Positions 1 to 5,840 of a stretch of 15,752 nucleotides of DNA are shown here, one piece after another. Position 1 is the first letter of the stretch, and each line of letters opens with the position of its first letter. Made by a program: the position numbers and the translations under genes. The notes under the pieces are model-generated. The model made no database searches. It had not been told where the DNA came from and saw only the letters and a program-made list of their open reading frames with translations. The stretch is from Aquifex sp. (GTDB lineage Bacteria > Aquificota > Aquificia > Aquificales > Aquificaceae), in NCBI GenBank assembly GCA_003978875.1, contig QNXQ01000198.1, positions 1 through 15,752 of the forward strand. Direction: 5' to 3'.

Positions 1-449
1 TATTTAATCTGTCCAGAAGCATTTTTCTTATCTCCTAAAATCCATTCTTTTTTCCCATCTTTGAATATTTCCTTTTTCCATATAGGGACTCTTTTTTTCG
101 TTTCGTCTACGGCATATCTGCAAGCCTTGAAGGTTTCTTCCCTATGTCCTCCAATTGCTAAAACTAAAAATGATGGTTCTCCTACTTCTACAATACCAAG
201 TCTGTGATGTATAAAGACATCTTTAACACCAAAAGTTCTTATAGTTTCCTCCCTTATTTTCTCCATTTCCTTTATAGCCATCTCCGGGTATGCTTCGTAT
301 TCCAGAGCTTCTATATCTCCATCTTCAGGAGCACTTCTCGGGATTCCAAGAAATAAGACTTGCGCTCCACAATCCTCGGGAATTTCATACTCCGATAAAA
401 TCCTATCCGCTCCGAACCATTCGTAACCTAAGTATACTCTGGGAATCAT
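1..449 (-). CDS. moaE: Molybdopterin synthase catalytic (large) subunit MoaE, 3' end at window edge
   Basis: MoaE dimerises with thiocarboxylated MoaD and inserts two sulfurs into cyclic pyranopterin monophosphate to make molybdopterin, in the cytoplasm. I translated this reading frame directly: it opens with MIPRVYLGYEWF and runs 149 codons. Family hallmarks are visible: HHRLG near residue 85, GGHREETFKACRYAVD near 105, then KKRVPIWKKE, which holds the two conserved lysines of the active site. The last two bases in the window would begin a TAN codon, most likely the stop, because the family is about 150 residues long. The ATG has a good Shine-Dalgarno (GGAGG, 456-460, minus). The gene lies 69 bp downstream of the TetR gene on the same strand and could be read with it, but it also has its own candidate promoter and a palindrome. 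No moaD is visible beside it. The function call is firm; the exact 3' end is inferred. Confidence 0.93.
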   Translation of the reverse strand, partial: MIPRVYLGYEWFGADRILSEYEIPEDCGAQVLFLGIPRSAPEDGDIEALEYEAYPEMAIKEMEKIREETIRTFGVKDVFIHHRLGIVEVGEPSFLVLAIGGHREETFKACRYAVDETKKRVPIWKKEIFKDGKKEWILGDKKNASGQIK

Positions 450-460
450 TATTTTCCTCC

Positions 461-480
461 ATATGACAGTTTTGTCATAT
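461..480. promoter_or_regulatory. Inverted repeat upstream of moaE, possible operator
   Basis: ATATGACA and TGTCATAT form a perfect 8-bp inverted repeat around a 4-bp centre, directly upstream of the moaE ribosome-binding site. On the minus strand a -10-like TAATAT (479-484) with a weak TTATCT (502-507) 17 bp further upstream would place the transcription start inside the repeat, which suits a repressor operator. There is no T-tract, so it is not an intrinsic terminator for the upstream TetR gene. Which protein binds it is unknown. Confidence 0.45.
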
Positions 481-518
481 ATTATTTTAGAACTGATTTT
501 AAGATAATCAAGTAATTT

Positions 519-1079
519 TTATCCTATAAGGGCATCTTTAAGAGTTGAGATAAGCTCCCTTTTAATCAGTTGAGTATCATGTTTAAGGAAGTTCCTCTCT
601 TTAAATATGAAGATTCTTTCGACACTACCTGTTATTACTGCAAGGGCGACTTCAGGGTAGGTTTTGAGTTTCTTCTTCGCATATAAGTTATTCAAGAATT
701 TCAAGATTTGTTCTCCCGGGAGGTGGATAACCTGAGGATATTCTTTAAGTAAATGATAAAGGTTTAAAAACCTGTAGGATTCTGGTTTATTGAAGGCGTA
801 ATCTATTAACGCTTCTATTATATTTTTAAAAATTTCTTCTTCATTTCCTCCTTTCTCCATAGATTTTACAATAGCTTCTTTTAATTCATTGGTTATTGAA
901 ATTAAAAGGTCGTGTATGATTTCATCTTTGCTGTTGAAGTGTCTATATATAGCACCTTCGGTAATTCCTACCTCCTTAGCTATATCTTTTATGGTGGTTT
1001 CCCTAAATCCTTTTTTAGAAAAGAGTCTTAAAGCGGCTTCCAATATTTTTTCCTTCGTATCGGAACGTTTTTCTCCCAT
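519..1079 (-). CDS. TetR/AcrR-family transcriptional regulator
   Basis: A 186-residue protein of normal TetR-family length. Residues 1-55 form the DNA-binding domain: TKEKILEAALRLFSKKGF (helix 1), then TIKDIAKEVGITEGAIYRHF (the helix-turn-helix, with the family-typical GAIYRHF) and SKDEII. The remainder is a helical ligand-binding and dimerisation domain whose ligand cannot be deduced. The open frame extends upstream to 1235, but that would overlap thiS on the other strand, and homology starts at MGEKRSDTKEK, so I chose the ATG at 1077-1079. That ATG has no Shine-Dalgarno, and a candidate promoter lies only 8 nt upstream. The gene is divergent from thiS and followed by moaE; either could be a target, along with its own promoter. 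The family call is firm and the targets are guesses. Confidence 0.9.
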   Translation of the reverse strand: MGEKRSDTKEKILEAALRLFSKKGFRETTIKDIAKEVGITEGAIYRHFNSKDEIIHDLLISITNELKEAIVKSMEKGGNEEEIFKNIIEALIDYAFNKPESYRFLNLYHLLKEYPQVIHLPGEQILKFLNNLYAKKKLKTYPEVALAVITGSVERIFIFKERNFLKHDTQLIKRELISTLKDALIG

Positions 1080-1087
1080 ATTAAGCA

Positions 1088-1115
1088 AGTATACACGTAT
1101 ATTATTCAATACCAA
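1088..1115 (-). promoter_or_regulatory. Candidate promoter of the TetR gene with overlapping inverted repeat
   Basis: On the minus strand TTGGTA (1110-1115) and TATACT (1088-1093) are separated by 16 bp, and only 8 nt lie between the -10 element and the ATG. The -10 overlaps an inverted repeat at 1090-1101 (TATAC, centre AC, GTATA), which would fit autorepression. Seen by eye only. Confidence 0.4.
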
Positions 1116-1116
1116 G

Positions 1117-1144
1117 TTAATAAGAAATTTCTTATATTTATAAA
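1117..1144 (+). promoter_or_regulatory. Candidate thiS promoter with a 16-bp palindrome in its spacer
   Basis: TTAATA (1117-1122) and TATAAA (1139-1144) are 16 bp apart, and the thiS ATG begins at 1150. The perfect 16-bp palindrome ATAAGAAATTTCTTAT (1120-1135) overlaps the -35 element and fills most of the spacer, a usual position for a repressor site. The divergent TetR-family protein is the obvious candidate binder. No TPP riboswitch could fit in so short a leader. Confidence 0.45.
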
Positions 1145-1149
1145 CTATC

Positions 1150-1359
1150 ATGCCGAAAATAATACTGAACGGGGAAGAAAGGAAAATTCCAAGAGAAATG
1201 ACGGTAATGGAGTTGCTCGAAGAAATAGGAGTCAAATTTAGAGAAATAGGATTAGCGGTCGCTATAAACGAAGAGGTGGTTCCGAAATCGGAGTATACAA
1301 CCAGAAAGGTAAAAGAAGGAGATAAGGTTGAAGTTGTTCAACTCGTAGGAGGAGGCTAA
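1150..1359 (+). CDS. thiS: Sulfur carrier protein ThiS
   Basis: ThiS is a small ubiquitin-like (beta-grasp) protein that carries sulfur as a C-terminal thiocarboxylate and donates it to ThiG during synthesis of the thiazole of thiamine. The 69-residue product has the expected length and starts MPKIILNGEERKIP, followed by a leucine-rich helix (TVMELLEEIG), the segment VAINEEVVP, and the pattern EGDKVEVVQLVGGG. The terminal GG is the activated end; a GGG ending is also found in other ThiS proteins. There is no Shine-Dalgarno before the ATG, and a -10-like element is only 5 nt away, so the mRNA may be leaderless. thiG follows after 39 bp. No thiF-like activating enzyme is in the window. MoaD is the main alternative for such a protein, but the thiG neighbour settles it. 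Confidence 0.93.
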   Translation: MPKIILNGEERKIPREMTVMELLEEIGVKFREIGLAVAINEEVVPKSEYTTRKVKEGDKVEVVQLVGGG

Positions 1360-1382
1360 AAATCTAATTGATTTAGATTTTT
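1358..1382 (+). terminator. AT-rich hairpin with T-run between thiS and thiG (possible attenuator)
   Basis: A 10-bp perfect stem (AAAAATCTAA at 1358-1367 pairing with TTAGATTTTT at 1373-1382) surrounds the 5-nt loop TTGAT. It begins within the thiS stop codon and ends 3 nt before the thiG Shine-Dalgarno. The 3' arm ends in a T-run. It may reduce transcription into thiG or protect a processed 3' end; being AT-only in its lower stem it would be weak at high temperature. Confidence 0.4.
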
Positions 1383-1385
1383 TGT

Positions 1386-1394
1386 GGAGGTGAT
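1386..1394 (+). promoter_or_regulatory. Shine-Dalgarno that sets the thiG start
   Basis: GGAGGTGAT is complementary to the usual 16S anti-Shine-Dalgarno over nine bases and lies 4 nt before the ATG at 1399. It rules out the GTG at 1384, which overlaps the site itself. Confidence 0.8.
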
Positions 1395-1398
1395 TTGG

Positions 1399-2202
1399 AT
1401 GCAAGACTGGGAAATGCTTCTACAAGACGATTACCTTGAAATAGCGGGAAGGAAATTCAAGTCCAGGCTTATTATAGGTTCTGGAAAGTTTAAAGATTTC
1501 CAGCAGACTAAAGAAGTCCTTGAAGCTTCGGGAGCTGAGATAATAACTGTAGCCGTAAGACGGGTAAACATAACGGACCCAACGAAAGAAAATCTCTTGG
1601 ACTATATAGACCCTAACAAGTATCTAATTCTTCCCAATACAGCGGGATGTTATACCGCGGAAGAAGCTATAAAGACCGCTATGATGGCAAGAGAAGCTAC
1701 AGGTATAAACTGGGTAAAACTGGAAGTTATAGGAGATAAAAAAACCTTGCTTCCGGATATGGAAGAAACTTACAAAGCTGCGAAATTCCTAGTGAAAGAG
1801 GGATTTGTAGTACTGCCTTATATATTTGATGACCCTGTATACGCTAAAAAGTTTGAAGATATAGGGTGTGCAGCTGTAATGCCTCTTGCAGCTCCTATAG
1901 GTTCCGGATTGGGTCTGCAAAACCCTTACAACCTAATCTTCATAAAGGAAGCCGTATCGGTTCCCGTGATAGTGGATGCGGGAATAGGTAGTGCTACGGA
2001 TATACCTCCCGTTATGGAGCTTGGTGTTGATGGTATACTTACAAACACAGCCCTTGCCGAAGCAAAAGACCCTATAAAAATGGCTGTAGCTATGAAGTAT
2101 GCAACAATAGCAGGAAGACTTGCTTACCTTGCAGGAAGAATGCCCAAGAGGACTTATGCAGTTCCTTCCTCACCTACAAAGGGAATTCCCTTCAAAAATT
2201 GA
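1399..2202 (+). CDS. thiG: Thiazole synthase ThiG
   Basis: ThiG is a TIM-barrel enzyme that joins deoxyxylulose 5-phosphate, dehydroglycine and the ThiS thiocarboxylate to form thiazole phosphate. From the ATG at 1399 it is 267 residues long, normal for the family. The Schiff-base lysine is expected at K107 in WVKLEVIGD. The barrel phosphate-binding loops appear as PIGSGLGL (166-173) and VDAGIGSATD (192-201). Other signatures are RLIIGSGKF near the start, VAVRRVN (51-57), LPNTAGC and GRMPKR near the end. The C-terminus runs on for about 15 residues past the usual end and overlaps the 3' end of aroK on the other strand by 49 bp. It is co-directional with thiS and probably in one operon with it. 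Confidence 0.95.
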   Translation: MQDWEMLLQDDYLEIAGRKFKSRLIIGSGKFKDFQQTKEVLEASGAEIITVAVRRVNITDPTKENLLDYIDPNKYLILPNTAGCYTAEEAIKTAMMAREATGINWVKLEVIGDKKTLLPDMEETYKAAKFLVKEGFVVLPYIFDDPVYAKKFEDIGCAAVMPLAAPIGSGLGLQNPYNLIFIKEAVSVPVIVDAGIGSATDIPPVMELGVDGILTNTALAEAKDPIKMAVAMKYATIAGRLAYLAGRMPKRTYAVPSSPTKGIPFKN

Positions 2203-2675
2203 AGAATTTCCCGTGCAATTTCCTCCGCTTTTTTTTCTCCTTTTATTTTTATATCCGCTCTCTCATAAATCTTTTTTCTCTCATAAAACAGCTTTTTAAG
2301 TTCTTGTACAGGTCTTGCAAGCAGGGGTCTTTCTTCCGAGTTCCCGCACCTGTCCAGAAAGGTTTCAAAGTCTATATCTAAAAACACTACTTTTCCCTTA
2401 CTTTTCATAAAGTCCATAGCTTTTGGATTTGCTCCTAAGCCTCCTCCAGTTGAGATTATTGCTTTTTCCTTTAAAGAAAGTTCCTTTAAGGTTTCAAACT
2501 CTAGGTTTCTGAAGTATTCCTCTCCCTTTTTTTGAAATATTTGAGGTATAGACATTCCTTCTTTTTTTACAACTTCTTGGTCTACATCGAAGAAGGGGTA
2601 ATTAAGAAGATGAGAAAGAAGTTCTCCTACAGTGCTTTTTCCACTGCACATAAAACCTACCAAGAAAATTCTCAT
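2154..2675 (-). CDS. aroK: Shikimate kinase AroK
   Basis: AroK phosphorylates shikimate to shikimate 3-phosphate with ATP in the chorismate pathway. The 173-residue protein has the full motif set: Walker A GFMCSGKST (7-15), DVD (30-32) with the shikimate-binding aspartate, YFRNLE with R56, STGGG (75-79), the lid segment ERPLLARP (115-122) and YERKKIYERAD (131-141). Its ATG overlaps the stop of the upstream cytochrome gene as ATGA (2672-2675), so translation is probably coupled to the cytochrome. Its final 16 codons lie antisense to the end of thiG. The C-terminal tail after about residue 163 (IPFVGEEGTA) goes beyond the conserved fold and may be a read-on extension. Very secure function; the partnership with a cytochrome is odd. 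Confidence 0.96.
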   Translation of the reverse strand: MRIFLVGFMCSGKSTVGELLSHLLNYPFFDVDQEVVKKEGMSIPQIFQKKGEEYFRNLEFETLKELSLKEKAIISTGGGLGANPKAMDFMKSKGKVVFLDIDFETFLDRCGNSEERPLLARPVQELKKLFYERKKIYERADIKIKGEKKAEEIAREILQFLKGIPFVGEEGTA

Positions 2676-3643
2676 CTTTCTACCGTTCCTTCTTCGTATC
2701 CTCTATAATCCGTAATTCCATAGTGACAGTCTTTACAACTTAGACCGTACCTTTCCGCTATCCTTTGGTGTCTTGAATGTATGTCTGCAAGGGGTTCAAA
2801 CTTCCTGAGTTTTGGAACGCCGATTCCTTGATGGCACTGAAAACAGGTTATCATAGCTTCTCTCCATAACTTCTTTGCTTTTTCTTTATCCTTATTTTCA
2901 AGAGCCTTTGGAAGTTCTGCGTACATTATTCTATTTCTCTTCTTGATAACTTTTTTGACCTCTTTGGGAAACTTTGCCATCATAGGGGCGGCGATGGACA
3001 TATTTCTTCCGCATGCATGGACACCTCTGGGGTCTTTGAGTATATCAAGAGCTGCAATGAAGTTTTCATGTTCTATCATTCCTCTTATTCTTACCCAGTT
3101 AAAGAATGTGGAATAGGCTCCTGCTTTGAAAGCTATTATTCTGTCTGCAAGGAATTTGGCCGCCTTTATAACATCCTTTTCATCTTTTCCGCCTACTATG
3201 AGTATTTTCCTTCCTTTTTTCTCAATTACTTTAAGTGAGGGTTTATCAAATTTTAAACCCAGTTCCCTGACTATTTTGTTATTAGTCCCAACCACTATAA
3301 GGTGTTTATCCTTGTACTTTTCAACCTCTCTATCGGTTATAAGAAGTTTCGGTATTTTGCCTTCTTTAACCATTTTAGGGTTTAGTCCTATTCCTTCCGT
3401 CCATTGTCCTAAGAAAAAGGTTATTCTTACTGCGGAAGATAGCACTTTCATACTTTCATTTTCACCGTAAACTATATAAACATTTGGAACTGCTACATCC
3501 TTAGTTTCAGCCGGTGTACCTTTCCACGCTGTTATGTACTTTATATACGGGAACTTTTTTACTTCTTTAAAATCCATGTATATTTGAGAAGCTAAGGCTA
3601 GACTGTGAAAGGCTACTAAGGTTAACAAGAATTTTTTTACCAT
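2672..3643 (-). CDS. Secreted two-heme c-type cytochrome with an S-layer/BcsB-like N-terminal domain
   Basis: A 323-residue exported protein. Residues 1-19 look like a signal peptide (KK, hydrophobic core, ALAS). Two heme-attachment motifs are visible: CFQCH (267-271) and CKDCH (303-307); H289 and H292 are possible distal ligands. Residues about 50-170 look like an alternating beta/alpha domain with HLIVVGTNNKIVREL and KILIVGGKDEKDVIKAAKFLA, a pattern I associate with S-layer-type proteins and the BcsB ligand-binding region. A helical stretch (220-265) precedes the first heme, somewhat like cytochrome c' types. The start has a strong Shine-Dalgarno (GGGAGGAGG, 3647-3655, minus), and a TATAAT-like element lies at 3665-3670. 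aroK follows with a 4-bp overlap. The protein should act in the periplasm or at the cell surface in electron transfer; partner and substrate are not deducible. I do not recognise a named family for the whole. Confidence 0.8.
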   Translation of the reverse strand: MVKKFLLTLVAFHSLALASQIYMDFKEVKKFPYIKYITAWKGTPAETKDVAVPNVYIVYGENESMKVLSSAVRITFFLGQWTEGIGLNPKMVKEGKIPKLLITDREVEKYKDKHLIVVGTNNKIVRELGLKFDKPSLKVIEKKGRKILIVGGKDEKDVIKAAKFLADRIIAFKAGAYSTFFNWVRIRGMIEHENFIAALDILKDPRGVHACGRNMSIAAPMMAKFPKEVKKVIKKRNRIMYAELPKALENKDKEKAKKLWREAMITCFQCHQGIGVPKLRKFEPLADIHSRHQRIAERYGLSCKDCHYGITDYRGYEEGTVER

Positions 3644-3688
3644 TTTCCTCCTCCCGAAAATTGTATTATATTAATTTTTTGTGAACTA

Positions 3689-3761
3689 CGGGGCGTAGCT
3701 CAGGTGGTAGAGCGTCGGCTTTGGGAGCCGAAGGTCGCCGGTTCAAGTCCGGCCGCCCCGA
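3689..3761 (+). tRNA. tRNA-Pro (anticodon TGG)
   Basis: A complete cloverleaf folds by eye: acceptor CGGGGCG (3689-3695) with CGCCCCG (3754-3760), D arm GCTC/GAGC, anticodon stem TCGGC/GCCGA around TTTGGGA (anticodon TGG), five-base variable region AGGTC, T arm GCCGG/CCGGC around TTCAAGT, discriminator A. The C1-G72 pair is typical of bacterial tRNA-Pro. CCA is not encoded. The stems are almost all G-C, as expected for a thermophile. It is transcribed opposite to both neighbours. No clear terminator follows; the 65 bp up to the bioB stop are A-rich on this strand. Confidence 0.97.
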
Positions 3762-3826
3762 TAAAGTAGTCAAAAAATTTAAGAAGCTTATAGAAAAAAG
3801 AAAAAATTAGAGGAAGGAAAGAAAAA

Positions 3827-4825
3827 TTACTCTACGCTTACCTTTCTTTGAGCTTTTAGGTCTTTTAAGAGTTGATAGTCCTTCTTTATATCTCTTCCTG
3901 CTCGGGTTAGATATCCACCCACCATCAAAGCGTTTGTCATTAGTGTTGCCATACCGTGAAAGTCTCTCAAGTTTTGTTCTCTTCCTCCGCAAAGTCTCAG
4001 TTCAGCCTTAGGATTCGTAAATCGAAACATAACTATTATCTTTAGAGCCTCCATAACTTCTATACCTGGAGTATTTTCCATAGGTGTTCCTTCAATGGGC
4101 ATTAGGAAATTCAAAGGAATAGAATCTACTTCAAGTTCTCTGTAGGTCAAGGCCATATCTACTCTGTCTTCATTACTCTCTCCCATACCAAATATTCCAC
4201 CACTACATGTAGAAAGACCTACCTTCTTAATTCTTTTAATAGTTTCATATCTATCTTCCCAAGTATGGGTGGTGACTATATTTCTGAAGAAATTCTTAGA
4301 TGTTTCTAAATTGTGGTTAATTCTTTTCACACCAGCTTCCTTTAGCTTTCTTAGACTCTCTTCGTCTAAAGTACCTGCGGAAACGCAAACATTTATCGGT
4401 AGCCCTTCTCTTTTTATCTCTTTTACTGCTTCGGTTATACGTTCTACCTCTTCAGGAGTAGCTTTCTTTCCACTCAGGACTATACAGTAGCGGTTAGCTC
4501 CGAATTCAACACCTCTTATGGCACCTTCAACCATTTCATCTACTGGGACTAGGTTATAAACATTTATGGGTGTTTTGTAGAATTTAGATTGGGCACAGAA
4601 TTTACAATCTTCGGAGCATGCTCCACTTTTTGCATTTATTATCGAGCAGAATTCTACTTCATTTTCAGGGAAATAATGTTTTTTTATCTTTTGAGCTAAG
4701 TGAACGAGGAAAGGAACGTATAAATCGTCAACCTGGAGAATGTAAAGTGCTTCCTCCTTTGAAAGCGGAATGTAATTTATAGCTTTCTCATAAAGTTCAT
4801 AAAGCTTCTTCTCCACAGCGTCCAT
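3827..4825 (-). CDS. bioB: Biotin synthase BioB
   Basis: BioB is a radical-SAM enzyme that inserts sulfur into dethiobiotin. The 332-residue protein is of normal length. The SAM-binding [4Fe-4S] motif is C70-x3-C74-x2-C77 (GACSEDCKFC). Candidate ligands of the sulfur-donating [2Fe-2S] cluster are C114, C147, C207 and R277, matching the three Cys plus one Arg known in the family. Further hallmarks are YNLV, TCSGGIFGMGE (206-216), PLNFLMPIEGTP and RLCGGRE. The ATG has an AAGGAGGT Shine-Dalgarno. It is last in a probable unit with the hydrolase, secD and the radical-SAM gene; no other bio gene is present. The DNA after the stop (3762-3826) is pyrimidine-rich in the coding direction, with T-runs but no stable stem. 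Confidence 0.97.
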   Translation of the reverse strand: MDAVEKKLYELYEKAINYIPLSKEEALYILQVDDLYVPFLVHLAQKIKKHYFPENEVEFCSIINAKSGACSEDCKFCAQSKFYKTPINVYNLVPVDEMVEGAIRGVEFGANRYCIVLSGKKATPEEVERITEAVKEIKREGLPINVCVSAGTLDEESLRKLKEAGVKRINHNLETSKNFFRNIVTTHTWEDRYETIKRIKKVGLSTCSGGIFGMGESNEDRVDMALTYRELEVDSIPLNFLMPIEGTPMENTPGIEVMEALKIIVMFRFTNPKAELRLCGGREQNLRDFHGMATLMTNALMVGGYLTRAGRDIKKDYQLLKDLKAQRKVSVE

Positions 4826-4855
4826 GATAACCTCCTTGAATAAGGTTTTAGTATT

Positions 4856-5782
4856 TTACTCCAGCTCTAAATCTAATTCGTTGTAAACTTTCCACACGTT
4901 TCTATTATGAAAAACCTCATACATTTTAACCTTTTCGTACGGATTTCCTTTGAAAAAATCTTTTATTTCGTCTATGAAATATCCTTCATCTTTTAACCTT
5001 TTTACCGTTTCCCTTACAAACTTTATATAGGAATAAGTCCAATCTATAGCAGATTTATCCATAGGGTAGTTATGTCCTCCTAAAATGGTTATAGCGTCAA
5101 AGTTCTTCAATCTTTCCAGGGCTTTGAGCCATCCCTTAGAACTGGCATTTCTATCTCCCATAAAGGGAATCCTTTCCTTATAAACCAAATCACCTACAAA
5201 TAAAACCTTTCTATTTTTCCAATAAATCACCAAGTCGGTATTTGTATGTGCCGGTGGCATAGCGTAGATTTCGAATACATCTTCACCCACTTTTAGAGTT
5301 TTCTTGCTATTTACTTTTACTGTAATATCCGGTTCAACTAATATCACACTGTCTAGTATTCCTTTAAAAATCTTTTTTTGGGAATTTAAAATACCTTGAG
5401 CTTCTCCAGATTCGTAAACTTTTTTCAGGTTTTCATGGCCTATTATCTTAGCTTTGATATCTTTAAAGGTTTTTGCTCCATACCAGTGGTCTAGATGATA
5501 GTGGGTAATTATTGCGTAAAGAATAGGTTTATCGGCTATTTTTTTGAGCTTCGTTAAGAACTCTTTAGAAAGTTCAGGTGTTGTTAACGTATCTATCACT
5601 ATCCACCCTTTATCCGTTAAAACTCCGAATGCATTGGAGATAAAACCTTTATTTTGAGGTGATGGAAGTCCGTCATTTCCTCTTACCATGTAAAGGTTTT
5701 TGTCAACTTTTATTAACTCCATTGAAAAAGAGAAGGATAGCACCAAAGGAATAATAACGAAAAGTTTTACAAGAAACATCAT
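4856..5782 (-). CDS. Secreted SoxH-like metallo-beta-lactamase-fold hydrolase
   Basis: A 308-residue MBL-fold protein with an N-terminal signal peptide (MMFLVKLF, hydrophobic to about residue 20). Metal ligands are complete: H94-x-H96-x-D98-H99 (THYHLDH), H179 (PPAHTNTD), D198 (VGDLV) and H237 (GGHNYP). The flow NKGFISNAFGVLTDKGWIVID, then RIPFMGDRNASSKGWLKAL, then the GGH loop and a closing Tyr-rich helix resembles the SoxH / quinoprotein-relay zinc hydrolase family found near sulfur-oxidation and quinoprotein genes; the substrate is unknown. The frame opens at a TTG (5797), but GGAGGG at 5790-5795 overlaps that codon and lies 7 nt before the ATG at 5780-5782, so I chose the latter; an adjacent second ATG (5777) is also possible. 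It lies between secD and bioB. Fold and export are firm, the physiological role is inference. Confidence 0.85.
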   Translation of the reverse strand: MMFLVKLFVIIPLVLSFSFSMELIKVDKNLYMVRGNDGLPSPQNKGFISNAFGVLTDKGWIVIDTLTTPELSKEFLTKLKKIADKPILYAIITHYHLDHWYGAKTFKDIKAKIIGHENLKKVYESGEAQGILNSQKKIFKGILDSVILVEPDITVKVNSKKTLKVGEDVFEIYAMPPAHTNTDLVIYWKNRKVLFVGDLVYKERIPFMGDRNASSKGWLKALERLKNFDAITILGGHNYPMDKSAIDWTYSYIKFVRETVKRLKDEGYFIDEIKDFFKGNPYEKVKMYEVFHNRNVWKVYNELDLELE

Positions 5783-5789
5783 TATTTTT

Positions 5790-5795
5790 CCCTCC
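5790..5795 (-). promoter_or_regulatory. Shine-Dalgarno fixing the hydrolase start
   Basis: GGAGGG on the minus strand is 7 nt from the ATG ending at 5782. It overlaps codons of the longer TTG-initiated frame, which makes that longer start unlikely. Confidence 0.7.
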
Positions 5796-5840
5796 AATAA
5801 AAATTAAAAGTGGATATTCTCTTAAAATTTCTGATTTAAT

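Noticed and set aside
889..1143. Plus-strand 84-codon open frame
   Set aside because: Antisense to the TetR DNA-binding domain; no protein features and no ribosome-binding site.
1080..1235. N-terminal extension of the TetR protein by 52 residues
   Set aside because: It would cover the whole tetR-thiS promoter region and the start of thiS, is not like TetR N-termini, and conserved sequence begins at the ATG at 1077-1079.
1360..1398. TPP riboswitch for the thi genes
   Set aside because: Neither the 70 bp before thiS nor the 39 bp before thiG can hold the conserved TPP aptamer, and its core motifs are not seen.
3762..3826. Terminator for bioB or tRNA-Pro
   Set aside because: T-runs are present in the bioB direction, but no stable stem precedes them; on the tRNA strand the region is A-rich with no stem-loop.
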